Below, piece after piece: positions 34,048 through 41,042 of a DNA stretch of 41,042 bases. The DNA is from Acidobacteriota bacterium (GTDB lineage: Bacteria; Acidobacteriota; Vicinamibacteria; Vicinamibacterales; UBA2999). The position numbers were made by a program, and so were the translations under genes. The notes under the pieces are model-generated. The model searched no databases and was not told where the DNA came from. It worked only from the letters and a program-made list of their open reading frames with translations. The DNA lies in the NCBI GenBank assembly GCA_027622905.1, contig JAQBVV010000013.1:1-41042 (forward strand). Reading direction: 5' to 3'. How positions within the stretch are numbered: position 1 is the stretch's first letter; each line of letters opens with the position of its first letter.

Positions 34048-34082
34048 CAACGGCCTCAGGCCCTGTGGGCCTGGGGCCGTTG
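34048..34082 (+). terminator. Intrinsic terminator after the prepilin gene
   Basis: CAACGGCCTCAGGCCC and GGGCCTGGGGCCGTTG form a 16-bp stem (one G-U) around TGT, then TTTGTTGT. It lies 39 nt after the stop and would give a separate, abundant prepilin transcript. Confidence 0.9.
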
Positions 34083-34113
34083 TTTGTTGTAGGATGCGAC
34101 AGGATCGAAAGAC

Positions 34114-35400
34114 ATGAAACAACACACTCGCACGCTTATCGTGGCCTTCGCCGTGCTCGGGCTCGGCGCATCGGTGTCCTCGTTGTACGTCCACTACCAG
34201 GTGCTCGCGGACCCCTCGTACTCGAGTTTTTGTGACATCAGCGAGACCGTCAGCTGCGAAGCCGTGCTGACCAGCCAGTACGGCAGCCTCTTCGGCGTTC
34301 CGGTCGCCGTCGGCGGCGCGGTCTGGTCGGGGCTCGTCCTGCTACTGGGCCTGGTGGGCATGTCTCCGTCCCGGACGGCAGCGCCGTCAGCGTCGCCGAA
34401 GTCGCTGGCGTCAGCGTCGCTGTCCGACGACGTCGGGCGAATCGCCGGGTACATTTTCGTGCTGGCGACGGTCGGGCTCGCCGGTGTGCTGTACCTCGGG
34501 TATGCGTCGTTTTTCATCCTCCGACAGATGTGTCCGCTCTGCGTCACGATGTACGTCGCCGTGATCGGGTTGTTTGTCGTGTCGGGTGGCGTCGCCTCGC
34601 AGCTGAGCGAGCTTCCCGGGCGGCTTGGCCGCGACCTGCGGGCGGTCATGGCCAACCCCATGGCCGCGACGCTTGCGGCCGTCTGGATCGTGACCTCGGT
34701 GTCGCTGGTGGCGTTCTTCCCGCGCGAGGACACGGCCGCGACCATGGCGTCGGCCCCCATGGCGGCGCCGACCGAGACGCTCGGCGAGGTCGAGGTCGCG
34801 CAATTCGAGGCGTGGCTCGACGCGCAGCCGAGGGTGGACCTTGGCGTGCCGGCCAACGGGGCGAGCGTGGTGGTGGTGAAGTTCAACGACTACCAGTGCC
34901 CGGCGTGTCGGCAGGCCTATCTCGCCTACAGAGGGATCGAGCTGAAGTACGCCGAGGAGTATCCGGGGCAGGTGGCGTTCGTCAGTCTGGACTATCCGCT
35001 CGAGGCGGAATGCAACACCGGGGGGATTCACGCCTCGGCGTGCGAAGCCGCGGTCGCGGTGCGCCTCGCGCGCGAGAATGACCGTGCAGCGGAGATGGCG
35101 GACTGGCTGTTCAGCAACCAGGCATCCCTGACGCGTGAGCGCGTCATCGAGGGGCTTGCCGAGGTGGCCCAGGTGACCGATTTTGACGCGCGGTACGACG
35201 AGATGCTGGAGCATGTGCGTGCCGACGCGGCGCTCGGGCAGAAGGTCCAGATCACCGGCACGCCCACATTCTTCATCAACGGTATTCGTATCTCGTCGAC
35301 GCTCCGGCCTGCCTACTTCGATGCCGCGATCGCCCACGAACTCGAGAACGCGTCGGAGCCTGCGGCCGCTGGCCCGTCCGAGGGCCAGAATCAGTCCTAG
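34114..35400 (+). CDS. VKOR-DsbA fusion disulfide-bond enzyme
   Basis: The 428-residue protein joins a VKOR-type membrane domain to a DsbA-like thioredoxin domain. VKOR cysteines are C40 and C48 in FCDISETVSCEAVL and the CPLC pair C140/C143. The DsbA domain has CPAC at 262-265 and a GTPTFFING loop with the cis-proline. Both halves look intact, so the protein could oxidise substrates in the periplasm and regenerate itself with quinone. It starts 31 nt after the pilin terminator and stands next to a pilin with two cysteines. Confidence 0.92.
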   Translation: MKQHTRTLIVAFAVLGLGASVSSLYVHYQVLADPSYSSFCDISETVSCEAVLTSQYGSLFGVPVAVGGAVWSGLVLLLGLVGMSPSRTAAPSASPKSLASASLSDDVGRIAGYIFVLATVGLAGVLYLGYASFFILRQMCPLCVTMYVAVIGLFVVSGGVASQLSELPGRLGRDLRAVMANPMAATLAAVWIVTSVSLVAFFPREDTAATMASAPMAAPTETLGEVEVAQFEAWLDAQPRVDLGVPANGASVVVVKFNDYQCPACRQAYLAYRGIELKYAEEYPGQVAFVSLDYPLEAECNTGGIHASACEAAVAVRLARENDRAAEMADWLFSNQASLTRERVIEGLAEVAQVTDFDARYDEMLEHVRADAALGQKVQITGTPTFFINGIRISSTLRPAYFDAAIAHELENASEPAAAGPSEGQNQS

Positions 35401-35435
35401 TGGTCTGGACACATGGGCGGGACGCCTGAGTCGTG

Positions 35436-36422
35436 ATGGACGCGATCCGGACCGAAGCACTCACCAAACACTATCCCGTTGGCTTCTGGCGTCCTCGTGC
35501 GTACGTCGCGCTCGACGGCCTGACGCTCGACGTTGGCCAGGGGGAGGTCTTCGGTTTTCTCGGCCCCAACGGCGCCGGCAAGACGACGACGCTGAAGCTG
35601 CTCATGCAGTTGACCTTTCCCACGTCAGGGCGCGCCGAGATCCTGGGCCGACCCGTCGGCGACGTGTCGGTCAAGCGCCGCACCGGCTACCTGCCGGAGA
35701 ACCCGTATTTTTACGACTACCTCTCGGCCGAGGAACTGCTCCACTACTTTGCCAGCCTGTTTGGCTACGGCGCGGCGGATCGCCGTCGCCGTGTCTCCGA
35801 CCTGCTCGACGAGGTGGGCATCGGCGCCGAGCGGCGGCTTCAGCTTCGCAAGTTCTCCAAGGGCATGCTGCAACGGGTGGGCATCGCCCAGGCGATCATC
35901 AACGATCCAGAGGTCGTCTTTTTCGACGAGCCGATGTCCGGCCTCGATCCGATGGGACGCCGCGAGATCCGGGAACTGATTCTCCGGCTGCGCGACCGTG
36001 GATGCACCGTCTTCTTCAGTTCGCACGTGCTGTCCGATGCCGAGGCGTTGTGCAGTCGCGTCGCGATCGTGGCGTCCGGGAGGCTGGCGGCGACAGGTGA
36101 GCTATCCGAGATACTGGCCTTCAAGGCGCTCGGCTGGGAAGTGGTCATGGGCGGTCTCGACGACGCGGTACTGGAGAGCGCCACGGCGTCGGGTCATATC
36201 GATCGCGCGACCGCGCTTGGCGGGCGTCGCTATGCTCTTCACGTGCCGCTGTCGGTCGCGCCCGATCGTCTGGTGGCCGAGTTCGTGTCCCAGGGCGCCG
36301 AACTCGTCTCGGTCAATCCTGTCCGCGAGACGCTGGAAGAGTTCTACATGCGGAAGATTGGCGCCGTGTCGCGCGATCGCGGCCTGGCGGACGTCGGGAA
36401 AGCGCCGGCATCCAGCGAGTGA
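35436..36422 (+). CDS. ABC transporter ATPase, PilH-like by position
   Basis: The 328-residue ATPase has Walker A GPNGAGKTT at about 46-54, signature FSKGMLQRVGIAQ, Walker B VVFFDEPMSGLDP and the H-loop SSH. GTG 35433 would add one residue. The last 100 residues are a DUF4162-like extension. Order prepilin, disulfide enzyme, ABC ATPase, ABC permease, PilD resembles the Myxococcus pilA-pilG-pilH-pilI-pilD cluster, where PilH and PilI are needed for pili. The name is therefore suggested by context, not by sequence identity. Confidence 0.85.
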   Translation: MDAIRTEALTKHYPVGFWRPRAYVALDGLTLDVGQGEVFGFLGPNGAGKTTTLKLLMQLTFPTSGRAEILGRPVGDVSVKRRTGYLPENPYFYDYLSAEELLHYFASLFGYGAADRRRRVSDLLDEVGIGAERRLQLRKFSKGMLQRVGIAQAIINDPEVVFFDEPMSGLDPMGRREIRELILRLRDRGCTVFFSSHVLSDAEALCSRVAIVASGRLAATGELSEILAFKALGWEVVMGGLDDAVLESATASGHIDRATALGGRRYALHVPLSVAPDRLVAEFVSQGAELVSVNPVRETLEEFYMRKIGAVSRDRGLADVGKAPASSE

Positions 36423-36474
36423 TGTCGACACATGGTCGGGCGTCGAGACCGGTGCCCTGGCGGTATGAACGGTT

Positions 36475-37281
36475 ATGCGACTCATAGGTCAGATCGCGGT
36501 CAACGTCTTCAAGGAGTCGGTGCGCGACAAGGTGCTGTACAACCTGGTCGCGTTCGCCGTCCTGCTGATTGCGGTGTCGTATCTGCTCGGCCAGCTGACC
36601 GCCGGGCAGGACATGAAGATCATCAAGGACCTCGGCCTGGCCGCGATCGCCAGCTTCGGTCGATTGATCGCCGTGTTCATCGGGATCGGTCTCGTGTGGA
36701 AGGAAGTCGAGCGACGCAGTATCTACAGCCTGCTGTCCAAGCCGATCCGCCGGCACGAGTTCGTGCTCGGGAAGTACGCGGGCCTGGCGCTGACGCTTCT
36801 GGTCAACGTCCTCGTGATGACGGTGGCGTTTTACGCCATCCTGGCCTATCTGAATACGCTGTATCCCGAGTCGATCCAGGTCACGTGGCCGGCCCCCGCC
36901 ACCGATCCTGGCATGTTGCGGGCCATCCTGCTGATCTTCGTGGAACTCCTGTTGATCACCGCTGTCGCGCTGTTCTTCTCCACGTTCTCGAGTCCGTTCC
37001 TCTCGGCGGCGCTGACGCTCGGACTCTGGGTGATTGGACACTTCAACGATGACCTGCGGAGTTTCGAGGCGGTCGTGGAGTCACCGGTGGCGGCGTATTT
37101 CGCGCGCGGGCTCTACTACGTGTTGCCGAATTTCGGGGCCTTCGACATCAAGACCCAGGTGGTCTACGCGCTGCCGGTCCCGTGGCTGTACGTGGTGACC
37201 ACGATGGCCTACGGGTGCGTCTACATCGCGATGCTGCTGACTGGAGCCGTGGCGATCTTCTCGAGGCGCGACTTCAAGTGA
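36475..37281 (+). CDS. ABC-2 type permease, PilI-like by position
   Basis: The 268-residue membrane protein has about six hydrophobic segments, starting MRLIGQIAVNVFKESVRDKV, an ABC-2 pattern with ERRSIYSLLSKPIRRHEFVL. It lies 52 nt after the ATPase and overlaps the next gene by GTGA. It most likely pairs with that ATPase. Role in pilus assembly is inferred from the gene order. Confidence 0.82.
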   Translation: MRLIGQIAVNVFKESVRDKVLYNLVAFAVLLIAVSYLLGQLTAGQDMKIIKDLGLAAIASFGRLIAVFIGIGLVWKEVERRSIYSLLSKPIRRHEFVLGKYAGLALTLLVNVLVMTVAFYAILAYLNTLYPESIQVTWPAPATDPGMLRAILLIFVELLLITAVALFFSTFSSPFLSAALTLGLWVIGHFNDDLRSFEAVVESPVAAYFARGLYYVLPNFGAFDIKTQVVYALPVPWLYVVTTMAYGCVYIAMLLTGAVAIFSRRDFK

Positions 37282-38162
37282 ACCTGCGCACGTTCCTTCT
37301 CCTTGGCGTGCTGGCGGCCGGAGCGGTTGGACTCCAGGCGGTTCATGAGCTCAACGGAGGCATGCCCGCGTCGACGACCGCGAACCTGTTGTACGTGCGG
37401 TCCCCCGACGCGATGAAGCGATTGGCGCTGTCGTACGATTCGCTGCTGGCCGACGTCTACTGGGTTCGGGCGATCCAGCACTACGGTACCACGCGGCTCT
37501 CGATCGATCCCACCACGCAGTTCGACCTGCTGTACCCGCTGCTGGATCTCACCACGTCGCTCGACCCCCACTTCACCGTCGCCTACTACTTCGGGTCGCT
37601 CTTCCTGGCGGAGCCACCCCCAGGGGGGCCCGGGCGGCCGGATCACGCGATCGCGCTCCTCGAGAAGGGGTTGGAGGCGTTGCCGGACCGGTGGGAACTG
37701 GCGCAATCGATCGGGTTCGTCCACTACTGGTGGCTGCAGGACTACGACGAGGCCGCCGCGTGGTTCACCAGGGCATCGGAGTTCCCGAACGCGCCCATCT
37801 GGATGGCACCGCTGGCCGCGGTGACGCTGGCTGAAGGCGGGAGCCGGGAGTCGTCACGCCTGCTCTGGCGCGAGATCGCGCAGGGCGTCGACGACGAGTG
37901 GTTTCGTAACGAGGCCGCCAGGCGACTGCGGCAGCTCGACGCCATGGACCACCTTGACGGGCTCACTGGCGCGGTGGCAGCGTTCGAGCAACAGACGGGA
38001 CGGACGCCATCCGATTGGGAGGAACTGTGGCGCGCGGGGTACCTGCCTGGCGTGCCGGTCGATCCGACAGGCATTCCGTATCGCCTCGAATCAGGCGTGG
38101 TCGGCCTCGGAGACGGGTCGCCGCTCAGCCCGTTGCCGACGGGGCCGGCCCAGATCCGGTGA
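37278..38162 (+). CDS. TPR-like periplasmic protein of the pilus cluster
   Basis: The 294-residue product begins with a hydrophobic signal or anchor, NLRTFLLLGVLAAGAVGLQA, at GTG 37278, which overlaps the permease stop. The middle has TPR-like helices (AIALLEKGLEALPDRWELAQ; DEAAAWFTRASEFPNAP) and the C-terminus has GVPVDPTGIPYRLESG. It occupies about the position of PilG in Myxococcus, but no sequence match to PilG is claimed. Function unknown. Confidence 0.75.
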   Translation: MNLRTFLLLGVLAAGAVGLQAVHELNGGMPASTTANLLYVRSPDAMKRLALSYDSLLADVYWVRAIQHYGTTRLSIDPTTQFDLLYPLLDLTTSLDPHFTVAYYFGSLFLAEPPPGGPGRPDHAIALLEKGLEALPDRWELAQSIGFVHYWWLQDYDEAAAWFTRASEFPNAPIWMAPLAAVTLAEGGSRESSRLLWREIAQGVDDEWFRNEAARRLRQLDAMDHLDGLTGAVAAFEQQTGRTPSDWEELWRAGYLPGVPVDPTGIPYRLESGVVGLGDGSPLSPLPTGPAQIR

Positions 38163-38929
38163 CGACACTGCCGCTGGTACCTGTCCTCGCGGCGTTCGGC
38201 CTGCTCGTCGGCAGCTTTCTCAACGTGTGTATCCATCGCGTGCCGCGACGCGAGTCGATCGTCTGGCCGGCGTCGCGCTGTACCGAATGCGGTCGGCACC
38301 TCGCCTGGTACGAGAACGTCCCGGTGCTGAGCTGGCTCGTGCTTCGCGGTCGCTGCCGCACGTGCGGTGCCGGGATCTCGTCGATGTACCCGCTCGTCGA
38401 GCTGACGACGGCGGTGTTGTTTGCCGCCGGCGCCTGGGTGTACGGGCCGTCCGGGCTGCTGGTCGTGCGCCTCGTCTTCGGATGCGCGCTCATCGTGCTG
38501 TTCGCCATCGACCTCCGGCACCGCATCCTGCCCGACGTGATCACGCTTCCGGGGATTGCGGTCGGCTTCGCGGCGAGCTGGTTTCTGCCTCCCGGGTGGA
38601 TCTCGTCGGCGATCGGTATCGTCGCCGGCGGGGGCATGCTGTTCGCCATCGCCGAGGCGTACTACCGCGTGCGCGGCCAGGACGGTCTGGGGATGGGAGA
38701 CGTCAAGATGCTGGCGATGATCGGCGCGTTTCTGGGCTGGCCGCTCATGTTCCTGACGCTGGTGTTCGCGTCGTTTGCCGGATCGATTGTCGGAGTGTCG
38801 CTGATCGCGTCGGGACGGGGCAGCATGCAGGCGGCGCTGCCGTTCGGGACGTTTCTGGCGGTGGGTGCGATCGCCGCGGCCGCGGTGGGCGATCCGATCC
38901 TGGCCTGGTACCTCGCTTTTTATCGGTAA
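38159..38929 (+). CDS. pilD: Prepilin peptidase / N-methyltransferase PilD
   Basis: The 256-residue inner-membrane enzyme cleaves and methylates prepilins. It has the N-terminal cytoplasmic CxxC pairs CTECGRH and CRTCGAG, catalytic aspartates in FAIDLRHRILPD and in GLGMGDVKML, and about seven or eight membrane segments. GTG 38159 overlaps the previous stop; the frame further upstream is not PilD. Its substrates include the prepilin at 33472. Confidence 0.95.
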   Translation: MTTLPLVPVLAAFGLLVGSFLNVCIHRVPRRESIVWPASRCTECGRHLAWYENVPVLSWLVLRGRCRTCGAGISSMYPLVELTTAVLFAAGAWVYGPSGLLVVRLVFGCALIVLFAIDLRHRILPDVITLPGIAVGFAASWFLPPGWISSAIGIVAGGGMLFAIAEAYYRVRGQDGLGMGDVKMLAMIGAFLGWPLMFLTLVFASFAGSIVGVSLIASGRGSMQAALPFGTFLAVGAIAAAAVGDPILAWYLAFYR

Positions 38930-38950
38930 CCCGGCGCGGGCGCCTCGTGC

Positions 38951-39223
38951 CTACTGCGTCCACTCCTCCGGTACCTGTGCAGCCCGAACCTGTGTCAGCA
39001 ACCGCGTGAGCGCGTCGGACTGGTCGCGCGCATCCTGCCGGAGGCGGTCGAGGGTTGCGGCGATCGTCTCACGCTGCTGGGTCGAGGCGGGCGTGTGCGG
39101 CGCCGCATCGATCTGGCGGAGACGGGTTTCAGCGGTGGCGATGCCGGCAGTCGCTCTCGCGAGGCGTGTCCGCACATCCCGCGCCCTCGCGCGCCAGGTC
39201 GACTCATCGCGCTGCGGCTGAAC
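38951..39223 (-). pseudogene. Antisense fragment with coiled-coil tail
   Basis: This minus-strand frame ends at 38951 and encodes STWRARARDVRTRLARATAG then a long arginine/glutamine-rich helix and a VPEEWTQ end. Heptad-like spacing suggests coiled coil. It resembles in pattern the last, partial gene of the window (ADWRKRIVDARQAK). Upstream in the frame, sequence overlaps the PilW-like gene and is nonsense. It looks like a C-terminal remnant placed backwards. Identity is modest, so origin is uncertain. Confidence 0.45.
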
Positions 39224-39224
39224 G

Positions 39225-39863
39225 ATGACCGATACGGTCTTTGGTCTGGCGAAGCCTGCGCTGGGCATCTTTGACGCGCAGCCGGAACTGGCGGACATGC
39301 GGCAGCGGCTCCGCGTCGGTATCGATGCGCTGGCCCACGATCTGCTGATGGCCAACCCCCCCGTCATGCCCTATCGCGTCGGCCGGCGACAGCCCGATCC
39401 TGCACGCGGTGTGTTCTTCCGTCCGGATACGATCAGCGTCCTGTCCGTGCCGTGGGATGGTGCGGCGGTCGAATCCCATACTTACTATCTGCGAAGCGAT
39501 CCGTCGGCCGGCGAGTTCCAGCTCCGGCACTATGACGGAGCCGCCACGGATCGACCGGTGCTCGACCACGTCGTGCAACTGCGTTTCGAATACTTCGGCG
39601 CCAATCAGGTCCCGCTCGACGCGGCCGTACTCGGCGGCGGTCCCTGGTACCCGGATGCCGCCGACAGTCATCGGTTCGACGCCGACCTGCTGGACATCCG
39701 GATGGTGCGCGTGACACTGCGCGTGCAGGCGGCCAGCGCAGCGCTGCGCGGCCCGGCAGGCCCGCTGTTCGTGCGTGGCGGCACCGCCCGAGCCGGGGAG
39801 CGCTATCTGCCGGACCGCGAGATCCGGTTCACCGTGACGCCGCGGAATCTCGATGGTGCGTGA
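39225..39863 (+). CDS. PilW-like minor pilin lacking its prepilin N-terminus
   Basis: The 212-residue product reads FGLAKPALGIFDAQPELADMRQRLRVGIDALAHDLLMA from residue 6 on (abbreviated as FDAQPELADMRQRLRVG), as in the soluble part of PilW-like minor pilins. The expected GFTLxE signal and membrane helix are missing. ATG 39225 is the only early start, and the sequence just before it is an unrelated antisense fragment. A junction at about 39212-39233 has probably removed the front of the gene. It overlaps the next gene by 11 nt. Confidence 0.7.
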   Translation: MTDTVFGLAKPALGIFDAQPELADMRQRLRVGIDALAHDLLMANPPVMPYRVGRRQPDPARGVFFRPDTISVLSVPWDGAAVESHTYYLRSDPSAGEFQLRHYDGAATDRPVLDHVVQLRFEYFGANQVPLDAAVLGGGPWYPDAADSHRFDADLLDIRMVRVTLRVQAASAALRGPAGPLFVRGGTARAGERYLPDREIRFTVTPRNLDGA

Positions 39864-40452
39864 GGCAGACCGCGGCACGGCGCTCGTGGTCGTGATGATG
39901 GCCGTGGCGCTGCTGACGGCGCTGGGGTCCGCGCTGACGCTGGCCACGATCACCGAGACCGCGATCGCCGCCAACTACCGCGACGCCACCGAAGCGTTCT
40001 ACGCGGCGGAGGCCGCCGTCGAGTTCGCAAAAGGGGAAGTCGCCTCGATGTCGGATTGGAGCGAGATCGTCGTGACGCCAGGGCGGTCGGCGTTCGTCGA
40101 CGGACCGCCGGGCGGCCGGCGCACGGTCGGGGCCACGACGGTCGACCTTCGTGCCGCCACGTCGGATGTCAACGCGGCGGCGCCCGGAGCGTCCGGCGCC
40201 ACCGAAGCCGACTGGCTGTTGTACGCCTACGGCCGTTTTCGGGACCTCGTGCCATCGAGCCCGCGTCGTTCGCAGATCTACGTGGTGGTGTGGGTGGCGG
40301 ACCGTTCAGAGGAGGAGGCCTCCACGCCGCAGGTCGTGTCGATACTGGGGCAGGCCTACGGTGGGCACGGGAGTCGTAGGACGGTTGAAGTGATCGTCGA
40401 GCGCGACAGCGCCGGACTGGTGCAGACGCGAAGGTGGCGGGAGTGGCGCTAG
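39853..40452 (+). CDS. PilX-like minor pilin-associated protein
   Basis: The 199-residue protein begins with a basic start and then DRGTALVVVMMAVALLTALG, a PilX-type N-terminal helix, followed by NYRDATEAFYAAEAAVEFAK. Such AYYAAEAG-like motifs mark the PilX_N family. Remaining 130 residues are globular. It overlaps the PilW-like gene by 11 nt. The role would be tip or assembly protein of the pilus (inference). Confidence 0.8.
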   Translation: MVREADRGTALVVVMMAVALLTALGSALTLATITETAIAANYRDATEAFYAAEAAVEFAKGEVASMSDWSEIVVTPGRSAFVDGPPGGRRTVGATTVDLRAATSDVNAAAPGASGATEADWLLYAYGRFRDLVPSSPRRSQIYVVVWVADRSEEEASTPQVVSILGQAYGGHGSRRTVEVIVERDSAGLVQTRRWREWR

Positions 40453-40461
40453 TGGCGCTAG
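40441..40461 (+). repeat. Short tandem repeat at the PilX-like gene end
   Basis: The gene end reads as two GTGGCGCTA units followed by GTGA, placing the TAG stop at 40450-40452. The repeat may come from slippage and could alter the stop site. It is of minor importance. Confidence 0.4.
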
Positions 40462-40508
40462 TGACCCGGCGCTTGACCTCTGAACGAAGCGGCCGGAGAA
40501 TGCAACCT

Positions 40509-41042
40509 ATGAAGTCTCTCCTGGCCCATGTCGCGACCGGGGTGTGTCTGCTGGTCTGCGTTGCGACGGTCTCGGCGCAGTCGCTGGGCGACCTGGCGCG
40601 TCGGGAAGAGGAGCGGCGGAAGACCCTCACGACAGCGAGCAAGGTGTACACGAACCAGTCCCTCCGTTCCGAGGGGGCGCCGGCCGGTCCGGTGGCTGGA
40701 TCGTCGCCGGCACCTCCACCGGCCGAATCTGCGGCCGCCACTCCCGCCGACGGGGAGCCTGGGTCCGATCCGGACACTGATGTGGAAGGCGGCGGTCCCG
40801 GGGACGGGCCTGCCGGATCGGCGCTGACCGAGGCTGACTGGCGCAAGCGGATCGTGGATGCCCGCCAGGCGAAGTCGCGCGCGCGGATCCTCGCCGATGC
40901 GCTGCAGAGCCGCATCAACGTGCTTGCCGCCGACTTCGTCAATCGTGACGACCCGGCGCAGCGGGACGTGGTGGCCGACGACCGGCAGAAAGCGCTGGCG
41001 ACACTCGCCCGCGTCACCGATGAGATCGAACAGCACAGGCAG
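40509..41042 (+). CDS. Secreted coiled-coil protein, C-terminus outside window
   Basis: The frame from ATG 40509 is open to the window end (178 codons). It has a signal peptide ending in SAQS, then LGDLARREEERRKTLTTASK, a proline/alanine-rich linker at about 58-105, and helical segments with ADWRKRIVDARQAKSRAR. The LARREEERRK motif recurs in proteins near acidobacterial pilus genes as far as I recall (recollection, not searched). Its role is unknown. The C-terminal end is missing, so length cannot be given. Confidence 0.75.
   Translation, partial: MKSLLAHVATGVCLLVCVATVSAQSLGDLARREEERRKTLTTASKVYTNQSLRSEGAPAGPVAGSSPAPPPAESAAATPADGEPGSDPDTDVEGGGPGDGPAGSALTEADWRKRIVDARQAKSRARILADALQSRINVLAADFVNRDDPAQRDVVADDRQKALATLARVTDEIEQHRQ

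Noticed and set aside
39204-39974. A 256-residue minus-strand frame over the PilW/PilX-like genes
   Set aside because: It lies opposite the PilX-type helix and has no domain of its own.

Overview
This window reads as a high-GC bacterial chromosome segment. I infer Acidobacteriota, possibly the Vicinamibacteria. The inference rests on GC-rich coding, a stand-alone EF-G-like gene, MacB/FtsX-type permeases and a terminal secreted protein with an LARREEERRK motif. No sequence search was possible, so the taxonomy is an inference. No tRNA, rRNA or CRISPR array was seen.

Region 1 (1-16345) is one long co-directional S10-spc-alpha superoperon. It runs from the 3' end of tuf through rpsJ, rplC, rplD, rplW, rplB, rpsS, rplV, rpsC, rplP, rpmC, rpsQ, rplN, rplX, rplE, rpsN, rpsH, rplF, rplR, rpsE, rpmD, rplO, secY, adk, map, infA, rpmJ, rpsM, rpsK, rpsD, rpoA and rplQ. 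S14, L36, L24 and Adk are all the cysteine-rich, zinc-binding forms. Oddities are lysine/alanine-rich tails on L22 and L17, a divergent IF-1, a 20-nt hairpin copied in front of rpsS and rpsC, and large hairpins flanking rpoA.

Region 2 (16368-18459, minus) holds an EF-G-like translation factor whose reading frame is broken in the middle. Region 3 (18460-27385, plus) is a nitrogen module: a porin, an ammonium transporter with a signal peptide, glnD (PII uridylyltransferase), glnK, a second ammonium transporter and a second glnK. The porin and the first transporter are preceded by paralogous copies of one regulatory unit. It comprises an upstream box, a sigma-54 -24/-12 promoter, a 109-nt leader and even a 42-residue signal peptide. 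This is the most unusual structure in the window. A decayed IS3-family transposase lies between the two copies.

Region 4 (27392-31960, minus) is a Yip1 - HlyD - permease - permease operon. It resembles a MacA/MacB-type exporter without its ATPase, and the first permease is frameshifted by a short deletion. A divergently transcribed outer-membrane barrel gene follows.

Region 5 (33059-41042, plus) is a type IV pilus cluster. It contains a major prepilin behind a sigma-54 promoter with repeated GTCAG sites, a VKOR-DsbA fusion, an ABC ATPase and permease placed like Myxococcus pilH/pilI, a TPR protein, the prepilin peptidase PilD, a PilW-like protein that has lost its prepilin N-terminus, a PilX-like protein, and a secreted coiled-coil protein cut by the window end. 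Three sigma-54 promoters in one window suggest that nitrogen supply and pili are both controlled by enhancer-binding proteins of the NtrC/PilR class.
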